A stretch of DNA of 64,000 nt from Rugamonas rubra (lineage in GTDB: Bacteria > Pseudomonadota > Gammaproteobacteria > Burkholderiales > Burkholderiaceae_D): the NCBI RefSeq assembly GCF_900114705.1, contig NZ_FOTW01000033.1, forward strand, positions 1 to 64,000. The letters run 5' to 3'. The position numbers and the translations under genes were made by a program. The notes under the pieces were generated by a model, which had not been told where the DNA came from, did no database searches, and worked only from the letters and a program-made list of their open reading frames with translations. Below are positions 24,811 through 33,045 of the stretch, piece by piece. The number at the start of each line of letters is the position of its first letter. The first letter of the stretch is position 1.

Positions 24811-26246
24811 GCTCCGCGCCTGCCACGCCATCCGTACGACGCGTGCTGGCGTTCGACCGTAATCCGCCGCTGTCGGCGCCGCTGCGCTACTTCCTCAGCG
24901 CGCCGCTGTTCGCCGCCCTGGCCGCCGCACTGCTGCTGTGGCAGGGCGGCGACGCACTGGCCTCGCGCTGGTCGCCGGCCACGCTGGCCCTGACCCATCT
25001 GCTGACACTGGGCTGCCTGAGCATGACCATGGTCGGCGCCCTGCTGCAAATTTTACCGGTGGTGGCCGGCGTGGCCCTGCCGCGCGCCGCCTTGACCACC
25101 GGGGTGGCCCATGTCGGCCTGTGCGCCGGCAGCCTGCTGCTGGCGGCCGGCTTCTGGCTGCAACGCCCAGCGCTGTTCCAACTGGCCATGGCGACACTGC
25201 TGCCGGCGCTGCTGATGTTGCTGTCGGCCTGCGCGCTGGGGCTGTGGCGCCACGCCGGCGAACTCAAACAACAGGCGCGCGGCGGCGCCAGCGCCACCGT
25301 CACCGGCATCCGCCTGGCGCTGGCCGCGCTGGCCGTCACCGTCACGCTGGGCGGCCTGCTGGCCGCCGCCTTCGCCTGGCCGGCCGGCTTCGCCCGCGGC
25401 GCGGCCGGCGTGGCGCAAGCCGCCGCCGCTTGGAGCGCCGCCCTCTTCCCCGGTCCGGCGGACGCCCCGCCGCTGCTCGCCCAATTCTCCGTGCTCGACC
25501 TGCTCGACCTGCACGTTGCCTGGGGGCTGCTGGGCTGGGTCGGCGTGCTGGTGGCCGGTGTCGCCTTCCAGGTGATTCCGATGTTCCAGGTCACCGAGCC
25601 ATATCCGCATCAGCTGACACGTTGGTTCGGCACGGCGGCCTTCGCCCTGCTGGCGGCCTTGAGCCTGATGTATGGTCTGGGCGACGGCCTGCCACGGCAG
25701 ACTGTCGCGCTGCTGCTGGCGGCCGTGTTCGCGCTGTTCGCGTTGACCACGGTGTGGCTGCTGGCGCGGCGCAAGCGGCCGCGCGCCGAACCGACCACCA
25801 TCTTCTGGCGCTGCGCCATGGCCAGCCTGCTGGCGGCGCTGCTGGTCTGGTTGCTGCCCTACGCGCCGACGGCGCGGCCGCTGGCGCTGGGCGTGTTGAT
25901 GATCGTCGGCTTCGGCCTGTCGTCGATCAACGGCATGCTGTACAAGATCGTGCCCTTCCTGGTCTGGTACCACCTGCAGGCGACGCCGGCGCGGGCCGCC
26001 GGCCAGGTGCCGGGCGTCAACCGCGTCATCCCCGAGCGCCACGCGCGCTGGCAACTGGGCCTGCATCTGCTGGCGCTGGCGCTGCTGCTGGCCGCCTGCT
26101 ACCAGCCGGCGCTGTTGGCGCGGCCGGCGGCGGCGCTGCTGTGCGCCTCGTGTTTGGCCTTGTGGTGGAATCTGTTCGCGGCGGTGCGCTTGTACGGGCG
26201 CCTGAACGCGGTGGCGCCGAAGGGGGCCGCGCAGGCCAGCGCATAA
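24807..26246 (+). CDS. Polytopic membrane protein of the hemerythrin/DUF2249 operon
   Basis: A 479-residue protein with about 12 membrane helices. Conserved-looking polar points within helices are THLLTLGCLSMTMVGALLQ, LDLLDLHVAWGLLGWVGVL, FQVIPMFQVTEPYP and GMLYKIVPFLVWYHLQ. The intramembrane histidines recall NnrS and haem-copper oxidase-like proteins, which respond to NO, but I cannot assign a named family with confidence. The start is a TTG at 24807 that overlaps the previous stop (TTGA), with GGCGGAA upstream; such coupling implies a fixed ratio of the two products. It is convergent with the alcohol dehydrogenase gene, four bases apart. Confidence 0.65.
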   Translation: MSSAPATPSVRRVLAFDRNPPLSAPLRYFLSAPLFAALAAALLLWQGGDALASRWSPATLALTHLLTLGCLSMTMVGALLQILPVVAGVALPRAALTTGVAHVGLCAGSLLLAAGFWLQRPALFQLAMATLLPALLMLLSACALGLWRHAGELKQQARGGASATVTGIRLALAALAVTVTLGGLLAAAFAWPAGFARGAAGVAQAAAAWSAALFPGPADAPPLLAQFSVLDLLDLHVAWGLLGWVGVLVAGVAFQVIPMFQVTEPYPHQLTRWFGTAAFALLAALSLMYGLGDGLPRQTVALLLAAVFALFALTTVWLLARRKRPRAEPTTIFWRCAMASLLAALLVWLLPYAPTARPLALGVLMIVGFGLSSINGMLYKIVPFLVWYHLQATPARAAGQVPGVNRVIPERHARWQLGLHLLALALLLAACYQPALLARPAAALLCASCLALWWNLFAAVRLYGRLNAVAPKGAAQASA

Positions 26247-26250
26247 GCCG

Positions 26251-27276
26251 CTAGTCGCGGCAGCGCAGCACGGCGGCGCCGTCGAAGTCGCCGGCGCGCA
26301 GCGCGTCCAGCGCCTTCTGCGCGTCGCGCAGGGCGAACGCGGTGGTGCGGGTGCGCAGCGGCAGCTCGGCGGCGATGCGGAAGAAGGCCTCGCCGTCGGC
26401 GCGCGTCAGGTTGGCGACCGAGCGCACGCTGCGCTCGCCCCACAACAAGGCATAAGGAAAAGCGGGAATATCGCTCATGTGGATGCCGGCGCAGACCACA
26501 CTGCCGCCCTTGGCCACGTCGCCCAGCGCCTTAGGCAGCAGCGCGCCGTTGGCGGCGAAGATGATGGCGGCGTCCAGATCGTCCGGCGCCATCTCGTCCG
26601 AGCCACCGGCCCAGACGGCGCCCAGTTCGCGGGCGAAGTTCTGCGAGCGCACATCGCCCGGACGGGTGAAGGCGTACACCTCGCGGCCCTGGTGGCGCGC
26701 CAGCTGGGCGATGATATGGGCGGCCGCGCCGAAGCCGTACAGGCCGAGGCGCTTGCCCGGCCCCGCCATGGCGTAGGCGCGGTAGCCGATCAGGCCGGCG
26801 CACAACAACGGCGCCGCCTGTTCGTCGTCGTAACGCTCGGGCAGCCGGAACACGTAGCGCGCATCGGCCACCATGTATTCGGCATAGCCGCCGTCGCGGT
26901 CGTAGCCGGTGAAGCTGGCGTTGTCGCACAGGTTCTCGTGCGCGTCGCCGCAATAGGCGCAATGGCCGCAGCTGCCGCCCAACCAGGCGACGCCGACCCG
27001 CTCGCCGACGGCGAAGCCGGACGTCTCGCGTCCGGCCTGCACCACGTGGCCGACCACCTCGTGCCCCGGAATCAGCGGCAGGCGGTGGAGCGGCAGCTCG
27101 CCGTCGACCAGATGCAGGTCGGTGCGGCAGACGCCGCATACGCTGACCCGCAACAGCAGCTCGTGCGCGGCCGGCTGGGGGATCGCCACCCGCCGCAAGG
27201 CCAGGCCCAGCCCGGGCTGTTCCAACCGCAGCGCGGTCATGCTGCGGTCCGACGGCAGGCTGAGCTGGCTATGCAT
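26251..27276 (-). CDS. Zinc-dependent alcohol dehydrogenase
   Basis: A 341-residue medium-chain dehydrogenase/reductase that interconverts primary alcohols and aldehydes with NAD(P). Catalytic zinc site: CGVCRTDLH with Cys50, and GHE with His72. The structural zinc lobe is complete (Cys103, Cys106, Cys109 and Cys117). The Rossmann motif reads GLYGFGAAAH rather than a strict GxGxxG. The sequence resembles the AdhA/AdhP type linked to anaerobic ethanol formation. Start ATG 27276 is the first in-frame methionine after the upstream gene; its ribosome-binding site is weak, and a methionine 12 codons later is possible. It follows the 27297-27662 gene, probably in one FNR-controlled unit. Confidence 0.88.
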   Translation of the reverse strand: MHSQLSLPSDRSMTALRLEQPGLGLALRRVAIPQPAAHELLLRVSVCGVCRTDLHLVDGELPLHRLPLIPGHEVVGHVVQAGRETSGFAVGERVGVAWLGGSCGHCAYCGDAHENLCDNASFTGYDRDGGYAEYMVADARYVFRLPERYDDEQAAPLLCAGLIGYRAYAMAGPGKRLGLYGFGAAAHIIAQLARHQGREVYAFTRPGDVRSQNFARELGAVWAGGSDEMAPDDLDAAIIFAANGALLPKALGDVAKGGSVVCAGIHMSDIPAFPYALLWGERSVRSVANLTRADGEAFFRIAAELPLRTRTTAFALRDAQKALDALRAGDFDGAAVLRCRD

Positions 27277-27296
27277 GTGCGTGCCTGTGTGGCCGA

Positions 27297-27662
27297 TCAG
27301 AGCATCTGGTCGACTTTGAGGAAGTACTTGCGGGCGTATTTGAGCAACTGGCCGTCGGTCGGATGGTCGACCGTCTCGACACCCATCACGCACTTGGCGA
27401 CGCCGTGGTGGTGCTGCTCCAGGTGCTTCATGAAAGCCTGCTTTTCCAAGCCTGGGCCGACCAGCAGAATCTCGCGGGCACCGTCCAAGGCGCTGGCGAC
27501 GGCGTTGAAGTAGTGGGTACTCTCGGCGGTGTTGGCGTTGGATTTGTTGTGCGGGTGGCTGGAATGGGTCTTGATGACTTCGGTTTCGGCCGCTTCGGGA
27601 TTGAAGTGGATGACGTGGGCTTGTGCGTGGTCGATCCAGGCAACAACATGGTTTGATAACAT
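27297..27662 (-). CDS. Small conserved protein, 'translational machinery protein' type
   Basis: A 121-residue cytoplasmic protein beginning MLSNHVVAWIDHAQAHVIHF. It contains REILLVGPGLEKQAFMKHLE and KCVMGVETVDHPTDGQLL, the pattern of the eRF1/baeRF-like small proteins often labelled translational machinery protein. His-rich stretches (HSSHPHNKS, EQHHHGVAK) are visible. Biochemical function is unproven; a ribosome-linked stress role is a guess from the fold. GGAG lies seven bases before the ATG. A perfect FNR-type box lies about 80 bases upstream. It precedes the alcohol dehydrogenase gene by 20 bases. Confidence 0.65.
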   Translation of the reverse strand: MLSNHVVAWIDHAQAHVIHFNPEAAETEVIKTHSSHPHNKSNANTAESTHYFNAVASALDGAREILLVGPGLEKQAFMKHLEQHHHGVAKCVMGVETVDHPTDGQLLKYARKYFLKVDQML

Positions 27663-27739
27663 TAACAATCTCCGTGGTAGCGCCAGCAACTCTGGCCATT
27701 CAATGTAACGTGCGCCACCCGGTAAGTCACCGGGTTCGT

Positions 27740-27753
27740 TTGATGCAGATCAA
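27740..27753 (-). promoter_or_regulatory. Perfect FNR/Dnr box upstream of the 27297-27662 gene
   Basis: TTGAT-GCAG-ATCAA is an exact match. It lies in the 124-base gap between uspA and the 27297-27662 gene, so only the latter and the adh gene are downstream. A clear -10 at the ideal distance is not seen. Confidence 0.7.
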
Positions 27754-27786
27754 AATTTCCGGGAAAATGCCCGCAGGAACATTGCG

Positions 27787-28257
27787 CTAGCGCAGGATCA
27801 ACACCGGCACCGTGCTGTGCGCCAGCACCTTGCTGCATTCGCTGCCCAGCAGCAGCGCCTTGACGCCGCGATAGCCGTGCGAGGCCATCGCGATCAGGTC
27901 GCACTGGCGCTGGGCGGCTTGTTTGAGGATGCACTCCCAGGGCTGGTCGCCGCTCAGGTACACGGTGTCGCAGGGCACGCCGGCGGCGCTGGCGGCCTGC
28001 TCGACCTCGGCCAGGAAGCGCCGCGCGCGCTGCTCGCACTCGCTCTCGTAGCGCAGGCGCACGTCCTCCAGCTTGTCCGGCTGGTAGGCGAAGACGTGGA
28101 ACTCGGGCAGCACGTGCAGCCCGGTGATGCGGGCGCCGATGCCGGCGGCCAGCTCGACGCCCTGTTTGAGCGCCCGCGCCGAGGCCGGCGAGCCATCCAC
28201 CGGCAGCAGGATGTGGCGGAACGCCGGACTCTGTGGCTTTGTTTGCTTCGCTTCCAT
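27787..28257 (-). CDS. Universal stress protein (UspA family)
   Basis: A 156-residue protein with the Usp fold: HILLPVDGSPASARALKQG at the N-terminus and a C-terminal MASHGYRGVKALLLGSECSKV segment, a form of the G-xx-G-N9-GS nucleotide-binding loop, followed by VPVLILR. ATP binding is plausible because the loop is close to consensus. AGGAG precedes the ATG. It starts nine bases after the acyl-CoA ligase gene, so the two are co-transcribed from the FNR-type promoter at 30071. Usp proteins of this kind support survival of anaerobic energy stress in Pseudomonas. Confidence 0.88.
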   Translation of the reverse strand: MEAKQTKPQSPAFRHILLPVDGSPASARALKQGVELAAGIGARITGLHVLPEFHVFAYQPDKLEDVRLRYESECEQRARRFLAEVEQAASAAGVPCDTVYLSGDQPWECILKQAAQRQCDLIAMASHGYRGVKALLLGSECSKVLAHSTVPVLILR

Positions 28258-28266
28258 GGCATTCTC

Positions 28267-30006
28267 CTAAGCGACCGACTGCGGCGCTGGCGCCGCAGTC
28301 GGCGCGTTCATTTCGGCCTGCACCAGGCGGCGCAGGATCTTGCCCACCGCCGACTTGGGCAGCGGTTGTTCGCGGAACACCACGTATTTCGGCACCTTGT
28401 AGCCGGTCAGGTTGCGTTTGCAGTGGGCCAGCAGGGTGTCGGCGTCGAGCGTGGCGTCCTGGCGCAGCACGACCAGCTTGACCACCTCGCCGGAGCGCTC
28501 GTCGGCGGCGCCGACGGCCACCGCCTCGAGCACGCCGGGACAGGCGACGGCGACGTCCTCGACCTCGTTGGGGAAGACCTTGAAGCCGGAGACGATGATG
28601 ACGTCCTTTTTGCGGTCGAGCAGCTTGACGTAGCCGCGCGGGTCCATCACGCCGATGTCGCCGGTGCGCAGCCAGCCGTCGGCGGTCAGCACGGCGGCGC
28701 TGTCGTCGGGACGCTTCCAGTAGCCGCGCATCACCTGCGGGCCGCGCACGGCGATCTCGCCGACCTCGCCCTGCGCCAGCGCGCTGCCGTCGTCGTCGAG
28801 GATGGCCACCTCGGTCGACGGCAGCGGCAGGCCGATGCTGCCGGTGTACTCGGCCAGGTCGAGCCGGTTGGCGGTGGCGATCGGCGAGGACTCGGTCAAG
28901 CCGTAGCCCTCGACGATGGGCGCGCCGAACACGTCCTGCCACTTGTCCGCCACCACGCGCTGCACCGCCATGCCGCCGGCGATGGTCAGCTTGAGGCGGT
29001 GCGCCGCCGCCTGCGCGATGCCGGGCGCGTTGAGCAGCGCCTTGAACAGCGTGTTGACGCCGATGATGGCGCTGGCCTTGGTGTAGCGCAGCAGGTGGAC
29101 CAGGCCGGCCGTGTCGCGCGGGTCGGTCACCAGCACGCTGTTGGCACCCAGGTGGAGGAAGGTGAGCATGCCCATCAGCGCGAAGACGTGGTACAGCGGC
29201 AGCGGCAGGATCGCCGTCTCCTCGCCGTCCTGCATCACGTTGCCGATCCAGGCGGAGGTTTGCAGCACGTTGGCCACCAGGTTGGCGTGGCTCAGCATGG
29301 CGCCCTTGGGCGTGCCGGTGGTGCCGCCGGTGTACTGCAGGAAGGCCAGGTCGTCCGGCGCCAGCGCCACCGGCCGCAGGGCGATGTGCTCGCCCTCGTG
29401 CAGCGCCTTGGGCAGCGGCCGCGCCTCGGCCATGTGCCAGTCGGGCACCATGTGGCGCACGTGGCGCAGCACGAAGTTGGTCAACTGGGCACGCGGGAAG
29501 TTCAGCAGGTCGCCGACCTGGCTGGTGATCACGCTGCGCAGCGCGCTGCTGTGCACCACCTGCTCGAGCGTGTGGGCGAAGTTCTCCAGCACCACGATGC
29601 AGCTGGCGCCGGAGTCGTTCAGCTGGTACAGCAGCTCGCGCTCGGTGTACAAGGGATTGGTGTTGACCACCACGCCGCCGGCGCGCAGCACGCCGAACAG
29701 CACCACCGGGTACTGCAGCAGGTTGGGCAGCATGATGGCGACCCGCTCGCCCTTGAGCAGGCCGACGTCGTGCTGCAGGTAGCCGGCGAAGCGGCGCGAC
29801 AACGTGTCGAGCTCGGCGTAGGTGATGCTGCTGCCCTGGTTGCTGAAGGCGACATGCTGCGGGAAGCGGGCGCAGGCGGCGTCCAGCATGTCGATGAGGT
29901 TGGCGAAGCGGTGCACATCGACCTCGAACGGTATGCCGGCGGGGTAGCTGTCCAGCCAAAGCTTGTCGTTTGCTTGCTTCCTTGCTTGCTTCCTTGTTTG
30001 TTCCAT
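28267..30006 (-). CDS. fadD: Long-chain fatty acid-CoA ligase (AMP-forming)
   Basis: A 579-residue ANL-family ligase that activates fatty acids to acyl-CoA via acyl-AMP. Motifs: the P-loop YTGGTTGTPKGAMLSH, VEGYGLTESSP, WLRTGDIGVMD and the catalytic lysine region LPKSAVGKILRR near the end. The start at 30006 was chosen because GGAG lies six bases upstream, over ATGs 4 or 26 codons earlier. The promoter region carries an FNR-like box at -41.5. It is divergent from the WS/DGAT gene, which would use its acyl-CoA product, and is followed by uspA. A lysine/alanine-rich N-terminal extension (RKQARKQAND) is unusual. Confidence 0.9.
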   Translation of the reverse strand: MEQTRKQARKQANDKLWLDSYPAGIPFEVDVHRFANLIDMLDAACARFPQHVAFSNQGSSITYAELDTLSRRFAGYLQHDVGLLKGERVAIMLPNLLQYPVVLFGVLRAGGVVVNTNPLYTERELLYQLNDSGASCIVVLENFAHTLEQVVHSSALRSVITSQVGDLLNFPRAQLTNFVLRHVRHMVPDWHMAEARPLPKALHEGEHIALRPVALAPDDLAFLQYTGGTTGTPKGAMLSHANLVANVLQTSAWIGNVMQDGEETAILPLPLYHVFALMGMLTFLHLGANSVLVTDPRDTAGLVHLLRYTKASAIIGVNTLFKALLNAPGIAQAAAHRLKLTIAGGMAVQRVVADKWQDVFGAPIVEGYGLTESSPIATANRLDLAEYTGSIGLPLPSTEVAILDDDGSALAQGEVGEIAVRGPQVMRGYWKRPDDSAAVLTADGWLRTGDIGVMDPRGYVKLLDRKKDVIIVSGFKVFPNEVEDVAVACPGVLEAVAVGAADERSGEVVKLVVLRQDATLDADTLLAHCKRNLTGYKVPKYVVFREQPLPKSAVGKILRRLVQAEMNAPTAAPAPQSVA

Positions 30007-30070
30007 GGCGCGCTCCATTGTTATTGTTTTGTCTCGTTCTCCACTATGCGACGGTAGGTGAGAATATTTA

Positions 30071-30084
30071 ATGATCCAGATCAA
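30071..30084 (-). promoter_or_regulatory. FNR/Dnr-type box for the acyl-CoA ligase promoter
   Basis: ATGAT-CCAG-ATCAA on the plus strand, 9 of 10 conserved positions. A CATAGT -10-like element (30048-30043, minus strand) puts the start near 30036, 41.5 bases from the box centre, exactly the class II FNR position. Confidence 0.65.
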
Positions 30085-30162
30085 ATTACGGTATAAATCG
30101 TTTCCCTGTTGCGCAGGGCGCTCGGGGAGCCATTTTTTGGGTTCGAATTGCTGACGGGCGTT

Positions 30163-30176
30163 TTGATCTATGTCAA
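30163..30176 (+). promoter_or_regulatory. FNR/Dnr-type box for the WS/DGAT promoter
   Basis: TTGAT-CTAT-GTCAA, 9 of 10 conserved positions. TATAGT at 30199-30204 is a 5-of-6 match to the -10 consensus and would start transcription near 30211, 41.5 bases from the box centre. The ATG of the acyltransferase is at 30231, giving a 20-base leader with AAAGG. Confidence 0.75.
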
Positions 30177-30230
30177 AGTAGCGGGGATTGCACCCGCCTA
30201 TAGTGGGTCACTCCCCCACAAAAGGTTCCC

Positions 30231-31691
30231 ATGACGAGCGACGACAACAGCGCCAGCCCCTCGGCCCCTGTGCCGCTGTCGCTGGTCGACCGCGCCTGGC
30301 TGCGCATGGACCGGCCCAGCAACCTGATGATGATCTGCGGCGTGATGATGTTCGCCGCGCCCTTGTCGCTGGCGCGGCTCAAGCAGACCATCGCCGAGCG
30401 CCTGCTGTGCTTCCACCGCTTCCGCCAGCGCGTCGTCAAGATCGACAGCGTGCCCTGCTGGCAGACCGACGCCGCCTTCGCGCTGGACTGGCACGTGCGC
30501 CGCGTCGCCCTGCCGGCGCCGGGCGGCGGCGCCGAGCTGGCCGACGTGGCCAGCGACTTGATCAGCACCGCGCTCGACCCGGACAAGCCGATGTGGCAGT
30601 TCCATCTGCTCGACGGCGCCGACGGCTGTTGCGCGCTGGTGCTGCGCATCCACCACTGCTACGGCGACGGCTTCGCGCTCAGCCATGTGATGGCCTGCCT
30701 GACCGACCTCGATCCGGCCCACCCGGCGCTGCCGGCGGCCGACCCCGACGCCGACGCCGGAAGGCGGCCGCACAGTGCCCTCGAACGCATCCTCGGCCAG
30801 GCCGGCGAGAGCGCCGGCGACGCCGTGCGCCTGGCCGGCGCCCTGCTCGACGCCGGCCTGGACTGGGCCGGCAACCCGGCGCGCGCACGCGGCCAGCTGG
30901 CGGCGGGGTTGGACTACGCGCGCCAGCTGGCGGCGATCGCCGCCATGACGCAGGACGCGCCGACCCGCCTCAAGGGGCCGCTGGGCGGCATGAAGCGGGT
31001 CGCCTGGGCCGCGCCGCTGGCGCTGGCCGAGGTGAAGGCGGTGGCGGCGGCGCACGGCTGCTCGGTCAACGACGTGCTGGTGGCCTGCGTGGCCGGCGCG
31101 CTGCGCGGCTATCTGCTGCAGCAGGGCGACGCGGTGGCCGGCGTCGAGGTGCGCGCGCTGGTGCCGGTCAACCTGCGTCCGCCCGGCCCGCTGACCGAGC
31201 TGGGCAACCACTTCGGCCTGGTGTTCCTGCCGCTGGCGCTCGGCATCGACGATCCGGTGGCGCGGCTGCGCGCGGTGGGCGCGGCGATGCTCGGCTTGAA
31301 GGGCTCGCGCCAGGCGCCGGCCGCGCTGGGCATCCTGTATGGGCTGGGATTGGCGCCGGAGGCGATCAAGGAGGGCACGGTGCGCGCGCTGGCGGCCAAC
31401 GCCAGCCTGGTCGTCACCAATGTGCACGGCACGCCGGAGGCGCGCTACCTGGCCGGCCAGCGCATCGCCCGCCAGCTGTTCTGGGTGCCGCAGTCGGGCG
31501 GCATCGGCCTGGGCGTGAGCATTTTGAGCTACGCCGGCCAGGTCGACTTCGGCATCGTCAGCGACCTGGCCCGCGTGCCCGATCCGGACGCGCTGGCGCA
31601 GCGCTGCGTCGACGAGTTCCACACCCTGCTGCTGAGCACCTTGATGGGGCCGGCGGCCAGGAAAACCCCTCGCTCCGCAACAATGGGATGA
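30231..31691 (+). CDS. Wax ester synthase/diacylglycerol acyltransferase (WS/DGAT)
   Basis: A 486-residue acyltransferase that joins acyl-CoA to an alcohol or diacylglycerol to make storage wax esters or triacylglycerol. The catalytic HHxxxDG motif is intact (HHCYGDG, His141-Gly147); a PLW-like KPMWQFH (119-125) and GNHFGLVFLPL (ND-type motif) are also present. N-terminal segment PLSLVDRAWLRMDRPSNLM is typical. Length is normal for the family. It is divergent from an acyl-CoA ligase that would supply its donor, and both promoters carry FNR-type boxes at -41.5, so storage lipid synthesis may be switched on when oxygen is low. Confidence 0.9.
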   Translation: MTSDDNSASPSAPVPLSLVDRAWLRMDRPSNLMMICGVMMFAAPLSLARLKQTIAERLLCFHRFRQRVVKIDSVPCWQTDAAFALDWHVRRVALPAPGGGAELADVASDLISTALDPDKPMWQFHLLDGADGCCALVLRIHHCYGDGFALSHVMACLTDLDPAHPALPAADPDADAGRRPHSALERILGQAGESAGDAVRLAGALLDAGLDWAGNPARARGQLAAGLDYARQLAAIAAMTQDAPTRLKGPLGGMKRVAWAAPLALAEVKAVAAAHGCSVNDVLVACVAGALRGYLLQQGDAVAGVEVRALVPVNLRPPGPLTELGNHFGLVFLPLALGIDDPVARLRAVGAAMLGLKGSRQAPAALGILYGLGLAPEAIKEGTVRALAANASLVVTNVHGTPEARYLAGQRIARQLFWVPQSGGIGLGVSILSYAGQVDFGIVSDLARVPDPDALAQRCVDEFHTLLLSTLMGPAARKTPRSATMG

Positions 31692-31772
31692 GCGCGCCGG
31701 CGCCGGTCCGACCAGTGTGCCGGGCGACGGCGCCGATTTGATCGAGCGAGATCGAGCGTCCGCCAATGCCAA

Positions 31773-31822
31773 CGGCCCCGGCCGCCGCGCCGCCGGGGTG
31801 GCGTGCACAGCGGCCGGGGCCG
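31773..31822. terminator. GC-rich inverted repeat between convergent genes
   Basis: CGGCCCCGGCCGC at 31773-31785 and its exact complement at 31810-31822, around a 24-base loop. It lies between the WS/DGAT and hmp stops. There is no T-tract; a bidirectional stop is a reasonable guess. Confidence 0.45.
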
Positions 31823-31866
31823 CGGGGTCGGCTAAATTGATCCGCTCACATGGCCGGATCGACGGC

Positions 31867-33045
31867 TCAGTTGAGCGCGCTGGCCGGGCCGAAGAACTCG
31901 TAATAGGTCTGCGCCTCGGGCACGCCGAGCTCCTTCAGATGGCGCTTGACGGCGCGCATGAACGGCAGCGGGCCGAGGAAGTAGGCGTCGACGTCGCGCG
32001 TGGCCGGCAGCCAGGCGGCCAGTTGCTCGCGGCCGAGCAGGCCGACCGCGTCCGGCTGGACGCCGCCCTCGCTGGCCTCGGCGTAGCAGTAGTGGCGCGT
32101 CAGCTGGGCGTGGCGCTGCACCAGGCGGTCGATCTGGCCACGGAAGGCGTGCACGCCGGCGTGGCGGGCGGCGTGGATGAAGTGCACCGGCCGGCCCGTC
32201 TTCAGCGCCGCGCCCAGCATGGCGATGGTCGGTGTGATGCCGACGCCGCCGCTGATCAGCACCAGCGGCCGCTCGCTGTCGCGCAGCGTGAAGTCGCCCG
32301 ACGGCGGGAACAGCTCGACGGTGTCGCCCAACGCCAGCGCGTGCAGGTGGTTGGAGACCTTGCCGCCCTCCTCGCGCTTGACGCTGATGCGGTAGTCGCG
32401 GCCGTTGCTGACATCGGACAGCGAATACTGGCGGCGCATCTCGGCGCCGTCGACCAGCACGCGCAGGCCGATGTACTGGCCGGGCGCGAAGTCGAGCACC
32501 GCGCCGCCGTCGGCCGGCTTGAGCACGAAGGAGGTGATCTCGCTGCTCTCCTCGGTCTTCTCGGCGACCACGAAGCGGCGCGCACCGCGCCAGCCGCCGG
32601 CCGCCGCTTCCTGGCGCGCGTAGACGCCGGCCTCCTGGCCGATCAGCAGATCGGCCAGCTGGCCGTAGGCGGCGCCCCAGGCCTCGATCACCGCGTCGCT
32701 CGCCACCTCGGCGCCGAGCACCTCGCGGATCGCCTTGAGCAGGCTGGCGCCGACCATCGGATAGTGCTCCGGCAGGATCTGCAGCGCGACGTGCTTGTTG
32801 ACGATGGCCGAGGCCAGCGGTCCGAGTTCCTCCAGGCGGTCGATGTTCTTGGCGTACATCAGGATGCCGTTGGCCAGCGCGCGCTGCTGGGCGCCGTTCT
32901 GCTGGTGGGCCTGGTTGAACAGCGGCGCCACCTGGGGGAAGTCGGCGAACAGTTTCAGGTAGAAGTGGCGGGTCAGCGCCTCGCCGCCCTGCTCCAGGAT
33001 GGGAACGGTGGCGGTGACGATGGCGCGGTGTTCGGTCGACAGCAT
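31867..33045 (-). CDS. hmp: Flavohemoglobin, nitric oxide dioxygenase
   Basis: Oxidises NO to nitrate with O2 and NAD(P)H, and is the main aerobic NO defence. A 392-residue protein: globin domain (1-140, proximal His85), FAD domain with RQYSLSD, and NAD domain with ISGGVGITPTIAML. Length matches full Hmp. The start at 33045 has AAGGAA upstream; a longer frame to 33078 has none. A near-perfect NsrR-type operator lies 37 bases upstream (33082-33104), so NsrR encoded at 7924-8406 should repress it until NO appears. Together with NorB this covers NO removal with and without oxygen. Confidence 0.95.
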   Translation of the reverse strand: MLSTEHRAIVTATVPILEQGGEALTRHFYLKLFADFPQVAPLFNQAHQQNGAQQRALANGILMYAKNIDRLEELGPLASAIVNKHVALQILPEHYPMVGASLLKAIREVLGAEVASDAVIEAWGAAYGQLADLLIGQEAGVYARQEAAAGGWRGARRFVVAEKTEESSEITSFVLKPADGGAVLDFAPGQYIGLRVLVDGAEMRRQYSLSDVSNGRDYRISVKREEGGKVSNHLHALALGDTVELFPPSGDFTLRDSERPLVLISGGVGITPTIAMLGAALKTGRPVHFIHAARHAGVHAFRGQIDRLVQRHAQLTRHYCYAEASEGGVQPDAVGLLGREQLAAWLPATRDVDAYFLGPLPFMRAVKRHLKELGVPEAQTYYEFFGPASALN

